NCBI RefSeq assembly: GCF_016616885.1
Contig: NZ_CP067102.1
Location: 744,001-808,000, forward strand
Direction of reading: 5' to 3'
DNA length: 64,000 nucleotides
Origin: Bradyrhizobium diazoefficiens
GTDB taxonomy: Bacteria; Pseudomonadota; Alphaproteobacteria; Rhizobiales; Xanthobacteraceae
The notes beneath the pieces were generated by a model. The model was not told the origin of the DNA. It saw only the letters and a list, made by a program, of their open reading frames with translations, and searched no databases. Below are positions 58,381 through 64,000 of this stretch, piece after piece. The position numbers and the translations under genes are program-made. How positions within the stretch are numbered: the first letter of the stretch is position 1; each line of letters starts with the position of its first letter.

Positions 58381-60957
58381 GTGCCGCCCCGCATCCTCAA
58401 AATTCCGGCCGAGCCGGCCGCGCTGCTGCCCGACCGCTTCCAGGGGTGGTTCGCGGCCCGCGGCTGGTCGCCGCGCGAGCATCAGCTCGCGCTGCTGGAG
58501 AAGGCGCGCGCGGACGCTAGCGCCTTGCTGATCGCGCCGACCGGCGCCGGCAAGACGCTGGCGGGGTTTCTGCCGACGCTGGTGGAGCTGAGCTCGGCAC
58601 CGGCGACTCCGACGAAATCCGTCGTGTCCACCGGCCGTACTGTCCAACGCAGCGCCGGCCTGCACACGCTCTACATCTCGCCGCTCAAGGCGCTCGCGGT
58701 CGACATCGCACGCAACCTCGAACGGCCGATCGCCGAGATGAGCCTGCCGATCAAGGTCGAGACCCGCACCGGCGATACGCCGGTGTCGCGGCGGCAGCGG
58801 CAGCGGCGCTATCCGCCGGACATTCTGCTGACGACGCCCGAGCAGCTCGCGCTGCTGCTCTCCTCCGACGACGCGCCGTTCTTGTTTTCCTCGCTCAAGC
58901 GCATCGTGCTTGACGAGCTGCACGCGCTGGTGACGTCCAAGCGCGGCGATCTCTTGTCGCTGGGCCTCGCGCGGCTATGGCGGCTGGCGCCGCAGATGCG
59001 CGCAATCGGCCTGTCGGCGACGGTGGCGGAGCCGGAGCAACTCGCGCGCTTCCTGGTGCCTCAGCCCGGCGGCCGGGAAGCGGCGGCCGACATCGTCATC
59101 GCCGGCGGCGCGGCGCCGCCGCAGGTCGAGATGCTCGACACGCGCGAACGGCTGCCCTGGGCCGGCCATAGCGCTCGCCACGCGCTTCCCGAAATCTACC
59201 AGCTGATCAAGGCGAATAAGACCACGCTGGTCTTCGTCAACACCCGCAGCCAGGCCGAGATGCTGTTCCAGAACCTCTGGAGCATGAACGACGACAACCT
59301 TTCGATCGCACTGCATCACGGCTCGCTCGACGTCGCGCAGCGGCGCAAGGTCGAGGACGCCATGTCGGCGGGAAAACTGCGCGGCGTGGTCTGCACCTCC
59401 TCGCTCGACCTCGGCGTCGACTGGGGCGACGTCGACCTCGTCGTCAATATCGGCGCGCCCAAGGGATCGTCGCGGCTGATGCAGCGCATCGGCCGCGCCA
59501 ACCACCGCCTCGATGAAGCCTCGCGCGCCGTGCTGGTGCCGGCCAATCGTTTCGAGGTGCTGGAATGTCGCGTCGCGATCGATGCGATTGCCGAGAATGC
59601 GCAGGACACGCCGCCCCTGCGCCTAGGGGCGCTCGACGTGCTGGCCCAGCACGTGCTCGGCTGCGCCTGCGGCGAGCCGTTTCTCTCGGACGAACTCTAT
59701 GCCGAAGTCCGCACCGCCGCGCCCTACGCGGATCTGTCGCGGCAGGATTTCGACGACGTCGTCGATTTCGTCGCCTCGGGCGGCTATGCGCTAAAAACCT
59801 ATGAGCGCTTCGCCCGCATCAAGCAGGACAAGGAGGGCCGCTGGCGCGTCGCCAATCCCAAGGTGCGGCAGAGCTACCGGATGAATGTCGGCACCATTGT
59901 CGAGGACGACATGCTGAAGGTGCGGCTGGTGCGCTCGCGCGGCGGCGGCCAAGGAAAAGCAAGCGGATCGACCGGCGTGATCGCGCGCGGCGGCCGCTTG
60001 CTCGGCGAGATCGAAGAGGCCTTCATCGAGGGCCTGAGCCCCGGCGACACTTTTGTGTTCAGCGGTGAGGTGGTGCGATACGAAACCCTGGTCGAGGACC
60101 AGGTCTACGTGTCGCGCGCGCATGACAAGGACCCGAAAGTGCCGTCCTATATGGGCGGCAAGTTCCCGCTCTCGACCTATCTCGCCGAGCGCGTCCGCCG
60201 GCTGCTCGATGACGGCCGCGCATGGGGTGGCCTGCCAGAACAGGTGCGCGACTGGCTGTCGCTGCAAAAGGACGTGTCGCGCGTGCCCGCGGTGCGTGAG
60301 CTGCTGGTGGAAAGTTTTCCGCGCGCCAACAAGCATTACATCGTCTGCTATCCCTTCGAAGGCCGCCTCGCACACCAGACGCTCGGCATGCTGCTGACGC
60401 GCCGGCTGGAGCGCGCCCGCGCAAGGCCGCTCGGCTTCGTCGCCAACGAATATGCGGTGGCGATCTGGGCGCTTGGCGACATGTCGTTCATGATCCGAAA
60501 CGGCAAGCTCGACCTCAACGCGCTGTTCGATCCAGACATGCTCGGCGACGACCTTGAGGCTTGGCTCGCCGAATCCGCCTTGATGAAGCGCACCTTCCGC
60601 AATTGCGCGATCATCTCCGGCCTGATCGCGCGCCGCCACACCGGCGAAGAGAAGAGCCGCCGTCAGGTGCTGTTCTCGACCGACCTCGTCTACGATGTCT
60701 TGCGGAAACACCAGGCCGATCACGTGCTGCTGCGCGCCGCGCGCGCCGATGCCGCCACCGGCCTGCTCGATTTGCGCCGTCTCAGCGACATGCTCATCCG
60801 CATCCAGGGCCGCATCACCCACCGGGAACTCGACCACGTCTCCCCGCTCGCCGTCCCCGTGATGCTGGAAATCGGCCGCGAGTCAGTTTATGGCGAAGCT
60901 GGAGACGAGCTGTTGGCCGAGGCCGCCGACGAGCTGGTCAAAGAGGCGATGGGATAG
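58381..60957 (+). CDS. Lhr-type DNA helicase, ligase-associated
   Basis: 858 residues. The DEAD/DEAH core has Q-region WSPREHQLALLEKA, Walker A APTGAGKT, Ia YISPLKALAVDIA, DExH motif LDELHAL, motif III LSATVAEP, motif IV TLVFVNTRSQAEML, and motif VI MQRIGRANHRLD. The Lhr winged helix and core domain follow (about 420-760). It unwinds duplex DNA 3'-to-5' in an ATP-dependent manner, working with the ligase, exonuclease and phosphoesterase of the set. The GTG start at 58381 is favoured, since the in-frame ATG at 58318 lies in a repeat. It is 54 bp upstream of pdeM. Confidence 0.94.
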   Translation: MPPRILKIPAEPAALLPDRFQGWFAARGWSPREHQLALLEKARADASALLIAPTGAGKTLAGFLPTLVELSSAPATPTKSVVSTGRTVQRSAGLHTLYISPLKALAVDIARNLERPIAEMSLPIKVETRTGDTPVSRRQRQRRYPPDILLTTPEQLALLLSSDDAPFLFSSLKRIVLDELHALVTSKRGDLLSLGLARLWRLAPQMRAIGLSATVAEPEQLARFLVPQPGGREAAADIVIAGGAAPPQVEMLDTRERLPWAGHSARHALPEIYQLIKANKTTLVFVNTRSQAEMLFQNLWSMNDDNLSIALHHGSLDVAQRRKVEDAMSAGKLRGVVCTSSLDLGVDWGDVDLVVNIGAPKGSSRLMQRIGRANHRLDEASRAVLVPANRFEVLECRVAIDAIAENAQDTPPLRLGALDVLAQHVLGCACGEPFLSDELYAEVRTAAPYADLSRQDFDDVVDFVASGGYALKTYERFARIKQDKEGRWRVANPKVRQSYRMNVGTIVEDDMLKVRLVRSRGGGQGKASGSTGVIARGGRLLGEIEEAFIEGLSPGDTFVFSGEVVRYETLVEDQVYVSRAHDKDPKVPSYMGGKFPLSTYLAERVRRLLDDGRAWGGLPEQVRDWLSLQKDVSRVPAVRELLVESFPRANKHYIVCYPFEGRLAHQTLGMLLTRRLERARARPLGFVANEYAVAIWALGDMSFMIRNGKLDLNALFDPDMLGDDLEAWLAESALMKRTFRNCAIISGLIARRHTGEEKSRRQVLFSTDLVYDVLRKHQADHVLLRAARADAATGLLDLRRLSDMLIRIQGRITHRELDHVSPLAVPVMLEIGRESVYGEAGDELLAEAADELVKEAMG

Positions 60958-61011
60958 AAGCAAGGTTTTGACGTGACGTTGGGCGCGCTGGTTTCAGGGG
61001 ATGTCGAGGAC

Positions 61012-61683
61012 ATGCGCGTTTCGAATGTCACCATCAGCGATGTGACCTTCGCCGCCGATCTCTCCGGCGCCCTGTTCTGGGAAGAGCAGCGCCTGCTCGT
61101 CGTTTCCGATCTGCATCTCGAAAAGGGTTCCAGCTTCGCCACGCGCGGCGTGCTGCTGCCGCCCTACGACACGCTGGCAACGCTGAGCCGGCTCGCTGCT
61201 GTCATCTCCCGCCATAACCCCAAAATCGTCATCGCGCTCGGCGACAGCTTTCACGATCGCTCCGCGCATGAGCGCCTGTCCGCGGACGACCGCGACACCG
61301 TTGCGGCGCTCCGGACCGGCCGCGACTGGATCTGGATCTCGGGCAATCACGATCCGATGTTGCCGCGCGATCTCGGCGGCACCGTCGCCGATGAAATCGC
61401 GATCGGCCCGATCACCTTCCGTCACGAGCCGACCGGCGCGCATGGCGAGATCGCCGGCCATCTCCATCCCAAGGCGCGCGTCTCCGCGCGCGGCCGCTCG
61501 ATGGAGCGACGTTGTTTCGCCAGCGACGGCATGCGCGCCGTGATGCCGGCGTTTGGCGCCTATGCCGGCGGTCTCAGCATCCGCGATGCGGCGTTCGCAA
61601 AGATTTTTCCGACGAACGGCTTTGTCGCGCATCTGCTCGGCGACCGCAGGGTGCATGCGATCGCAGCGTCGCGGTGCTATTAA
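61012..61683 (+). CDS. pdeM: Ligase-associated metallophosphoesterase PdeM
   Basis: 223 residues. The calcineurin-type motifs are intact: VVSDLHLEKG (D-x-H), GDSFHD, SGNHDP and GHLHPK. PdeM is the fourth member of the DNA-ligase-associated set and hydrolyses phosphodiesters with Mn2+. The ATG at 61012 starts the conserved region; an upstream in-frame start at 60973 adds 13 residues. It is 54 bp after the Lhr helicase stop on the same strand. Its stop overlaps that of the convergent LysR gene by four bases. Confidence 0.93.
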   Translation: MRVSNVTISDVTFAADLSGALFWEEQRLLVVSDLHLEKGSSFATRGVLLPPYDTLATLSRLAAVISRHNPKIVIALGDSFHDRSAHERLSADDRDTVAALRTGRDWIWISGNHDPMLPRDLGGTVADEIAIGPITFRHEPTGAHGEIAGHLHPKARVSARGRSMERRCFASDGMRAVMPAFGAYAGGLSIRDAAFAKIFPTNGFVAHLLGDRRVHAIAASRCY

Positions 61684-62543
61684 GCCGCCTTCGCCTGCAC
61701 GTTCTCGCAAAACTCCGCGAGCCGATCGGCGAGCCGCAGCGTCGCGGACGTCGCGTTGGGCGCGGCCATCAGCGCCACCTCGGTGCGGTTGATCGGCGCA
61801 AAGCCGTCCTTCGCTGTCAGCACGCGATGGTCGGACTGGATCGACATTTCCGACAGAATGCTCAGGCCCATGCCGGCGGCAACCGCGGCCTGGATGCCGG
61901 CGAGGCTCGATGACGAGTACGACATGTGCCAGGTGCGGCCGGCGCTTTCCAGCGCGTGAATGGCGCCGGCGCGATAGAGGCAGCCGGGCGGAAATCCGAT
62001 CAGCGGCACCGACGACGCGTTGACATCGATCGGATGGCTCTTGCTGGTGACCCAGTGCACCCGCTCCGGCCACACCGCGATCGCACCTTTCGCGCCGGCC
62101 TCGCGCTTGAACAGCGCAAGGTCGAGCTCGCCGCGTTCGAGGTCGCGGCTGAGGTTCTTGCTCTGGTCGGCACGCACGTCGAGCCGCAGGCTCGGATGCG
62201 AGCGCGAGAAGGCGCCCAGCAATTTTGCCAGACGATAGGCGGCAAAATCCTCGGGGATGCCGAGCCGGATCGCGCCGTCGCCATCGGGCTCGCGCAGCAC
62301 GTCGCGCGCCTCTTCCGCAAGCGTCAGCAGCCGCCGCGCATAGGACAGCAGCCGCTCGCCGGCCTCGGTCGGGCGCACGTCCTTGCCGTCACGGTGCAGC
62401 AGCACCTGGCCAACATCCTCTTCCAGCCGCTTGATCTGCTGGCTGACGGTCGATTGCGTGCGATGGACGCGCTTGCTCGCGCGGGTAAAGCCGCCGGCCT
62501 CGACCACCGAGACGAAACTGCGCAGAAGCTCCAGGTCGAGCAT
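61680..62543 (-). CDS. LysR-family transcriptional regulator
   Basis: 287 residues. The HTH is LRSFVSVVEAGGFTRASKRVHRTQ followed by STVSQQIKRLEEDVGQVLLH. The co-inducer domain follows: GAIRLGIPEDFAAYRLAKLL, DLALFKREAG and AVAAGMGLSILSEMSIQSDH. It is divergently transcribed from the EamA transporter gene at 62642, the usual target arrangement. A TTT-N7-AAA dyad at 62583-62599 is the likely binding site. The ATG at 62543 (MLDLELL) is preferred over 62555 and 62585. Confidence 0.92.
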   Translation of the reverse strand: MLDLELLRSFVSVVEAGGFTRASKRVHRTQSTVSQQIKRLEEDVGQVLLHRDGKDVRPTEAGERLLSYARRLLTLAEEARDVLREPDGDGAIRLGIPEDFAAYRLAKLLGAFSRSHPSLRLDVRADQSKNLSRDLERGELDLALFKREAGAKGAIAVWPERVHWVTSKSHPIDVNASSVPLIGFPPGCLYRAGAIHALESAGRTWHMSYSSSSLAGIQAAVAAGMGLSILSEMSIQSDHRVLTAKDGFAPINRTEVALMAAPNATSATLRLADRLAEFCENVQAKAA

Positions 62544-62582
62544 GCCTGCCTCCATTCGAAAATCCACTGATTGGCAGTTAAT

Positions 62583-62599
62583 CATTTAATTTCCAAATG
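62583..62599. promoter_or_regulatory. Probable LysR operator in the LysR/EamA intergenic region
   Basis: CATTT (62583-62587), seven bases, AAATG (62595-62599). It contains the T-N11-A pattern of LysR-type boxes and lies in the 98-bp divergent gap between the two starts. Confidence 0.55.
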
Positions 62600-62641
62600 A
62601 CAAGGCCAGTCCCTAGATCGAGGGCTCAGGAGAATGCCCTC

Positions 62642-63550
62642 ATGTCGCTCGCCGCCTCGATGTCCGTCCCCCGCAGCCGCTTCAACGCGCTGCCCTTTGC
62701 CATCGGCCTGTTTTGCCTGCTCTGGAGCTACGCCTTCGTCGCTGGCAAGATCGGCGTCACCCACTGTCCGCCGCTAATCCTGCTCGCCGCGCGCTTTTCG
62801 CTCGCCGGCATTTTGATCCTCGGTGCCACCTTGGTCCGCGGCGACTGGTCGTTGTCATGGCGCGATGTCATGATCTTTGCCGTGCTCGGCATCGCCAACA
62901 ACGCGCTCTATCTCGGGCTCGGCTACACCGGCCTGCAATCGGTGTCCGCCGGCCTCGGTGGCCTGATCGTCTCGGCCAATCCGGTGTTCACGGCCGCGCT
63001 CGCCGCGTTACTCCTTGGCGAGGGCATGACCTGGCGCAAGGCGAGCGGCCTCCTGCTGGGAATCATCGGCGTCACCCTGATCGTCTGGCACCGTCTCTCG
63101 GTCGGCACCGATAGCCTGCACGGCATCATCTTCACGCTGGCCTCGCTCGCTTCGATCGTCGCCGGCACCATCCTGTTCAAGCTGCTCTCGCCCAGGGGTT
63201 CGCTGTGGATCGGCAACGGCGTGCAGAACCTCGCCGCCGGCATCGTGCTGACGCCGGTCGCGCTGACCTTCGCCGACATTCATGCGATCGATTTCACCCC
63301 AAGCCTGATCGGCGCCTTCGCCTTCCTCGTGCTCGGCGGCTCGATCCTGGCTTACTGGCTCTGGTTTCATCTCCTGAAAGTGTGTGGCGCGACGGCTGCG
63401 AGTGCCTATCATTTCCTGATGCCGCCGCTCGGCATGCTGTTCGCGTATCTCGTGCTCGGCGAACACGTCGAAGCGCGTGACTTGCTGGGGATCATTCCGG
63501 TGGCGCTCGGCATTTACCTGGTGACGCGCCCCGCAAAGCCCGTCGTGTAA
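62642..63550 (+). CDS. EamA/DMT-superfamily transporter
   Basis: 302 residues with ten membrane helices. Two EamA halves: FAIGLFCLLWSYAFVAGKIG and VSANPVFTAALAALLLGEGM in the first; GSILAYWLWFHLLKVCGATA and HFLMPPLGMLFAYLVLGEHV in the second. It probably exports amino acids or metabolites. AGGAG at about 62628 supports ATG 62642. The gene is divergent from a LysR regulator, and the MBL-fold hydrolase gene follows after 14 bp. Confidence 0.9.
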   Translation: MSLAASMSVPRSRFNALPFAIGLFCLLWSYAFVAGKIGVTHCPPLILLAARFSLAGILILGATLVRGDWSLSWRDVMIFAVLGIANNALYLGLGYTGLQSVSAGLGGLIVSANPVFTAALAALLLGEGMTWRKASGLLLGIIGVTLIVWHRLSVGTDSLHGIIFTLASLASIVAGTILFKLLSPRGSLWIGNGVQNLAAGIVLTPVALTFADIHAIDFTPSLIGAFAFLVLGGSILAYWLWFHLLKVCGATAASAYHFLMPPLGMLFAYLVLGEHVEARDLLGIIPVALGIYLVTRPAKPVV

Positions 63551-63564
63551 GAGGAGTTCCCCTC

Positions 63565-64000
63565 ATGCCTGTTTTCATCACCCTGATCGGCGGCCCCACC
63601 GCGCTGATCGAGATCGACGGCTTTCGCCTGCTCACCGATCCGACCTTCGATGCCCCCGGTGCCTATCAGCTGCCGCATGTGAAGCTCGAGAAGACCATCG
63701 GTCCGGCAGTGAAGGCCGACGCCATCGGTCCGATCGATGCCGTGCTGCTCAGCCATGACCAGCATTCGGACAATCTCGACAATTCCGGTCGCGACTTTGT
63801 ACTGAAAGCGCCGCGCGCGCTGACGACGGAGGCCGGCGCAAAACGCCTCGGCGGCCATGTCGAGGGCCTCGCGCCCTGGGCGACCGCGCATCTGAAGGAC
63901 GATGACGGCAACGCGCTGACGATTACCGCGACGCCCGCGCGTCACGGCCCGGCCGGCATCGAGCCGCTGTCCGGCGATGTCATCGGCTTCGTGGTGCAGT
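63565..64000 (+). CDS. MBL-fold metallo-hydrolase, 3' end outside window
   Basis: 145 residues are visible and the frame is open at the window edge. GGPTALIEIDGFRLLTDPTF and VLLSHDQHSDNLDNSGRDF are the N-terminal strands and metal motif of the UlaG-like MBL group; the motif reads HDQHSDN, so the usual His-x-His-x-Asp-His is HDQHSD-N with Asn in place of the last His. ITATPARHGPAG follows, with a further metal-binding His. The ATG has GAGGAG upstream and lies 14 bp after the EamA stop, so the genes are probably co-transcribed. Substrate unknown. Confidence 0.85.
   Translation, partial: MPVFITLIGGPTALIEIDGFRLLTDPTFDAPGAYQLPHVKLEKTIGPAVKADAIGPIDAVLLSHDQHSDNLDNSGRDFVLKAPRALTTEAGAKRLGGHVEGLAPWATAHLKDDDGNALTITATPARHGPAGIEPLSGDVIGFVVQ

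Overview
The window is a GC-rich chromosomal segment of an alphaproteobacterium, most likely Bradyrhizobium or a close Nitrobacteraceae relative. The evidence is a DbjA/DbeA-type haloalkane dehalogenase, a GcrA cell-cycle regulator, a SAM-II riboswitch on metZ, a class I lysyl-tRNA synthetase and several families of intergenic repeats. The genus call is inference; no rRNA gene is present. I see no phage, insertion sequence or CRISPR array. Coding density is high and most genes look like core chromosome.

Layout. 1-4.7 kb: the 5' part of a polysaccharide deacetylase, an OmpA-domain protein with a small membrane partner, then a TetR-haloalkane dehalogenase-Rdx-GNAT operon behind a promoter that is itself a perfect 22-bp palindrome. 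5.2-13 kb: a flippase-like membrane protein and the complete phosphate regulon phoR-pstSCAB-phoU-phoB, with a PHO box ahead of pstS. 13.2-17.9 kb: gcrA facing argD-argF-hslO, with a cluster of GANTC sites between them, then apaG. 18-21.1 kb: an OpgC-type glucan acyltransferase followed by two SGNH-fold proteins, the first without catalytic residues. 21.2-28.9 kb: metZ under a SAM-II riboswitch and terminator, a double-domain dCTP deaminase, a MATE exporter, small stress or metabolic genes, and a Cys-rich AraC regulator next to ogt.

29.7-32.2 kb: tRNA-Gly(CCC), a ParDE-like toxin-antitoxin pair, and an XRE-cupin/GNAT/GNAT operon. 32.2-41 kb: a pentose locus with a LacI regulator, xylB, xylA, a CUT2 ABC transporter, an aldo-keto reductase and a fuconolactonase-like hydrolase. 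This places isomerase-kinase genes beside what looks like the first half of an oxidative sugar pathway. 41-46.6 kb: an NTF2-like protein, RidA, a flavoprotein dehydrogenase, a secreted ClpP-fold protein, a Sco protein and a solute-binding protein. 46.8-52.9 kb: lysK, a LexA-like repressor that lacks its autoprotease residues, a DUF952 gene, pyrD and a second MATE exporter.

53.2-61.7 kb: the DNA-ligase-associated repair set, present as two separated pairs. ATP-dependent ligase and MBL/beta-CASP exonuclease are on the minus strand, Lhr-type helicase and PdeM phosphoesterase on the plus strand, with a methyltransferase and a solute-binding protein gene between them. 61.7-64 kb: a LysR/EamA divergent pair and the start of an MBL-fold hydrolase.

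Intergenic palindromic repeats of at least six kinds sit mostly at gene 3' ends or between convergent genes. Regulatory elements not visible from open reading frames are the PHO box, the SAM-II aptamer with its terminator, the TetR operator/promoter, the argD promoter with a hairpin at the predicted +1, and the tRNA.
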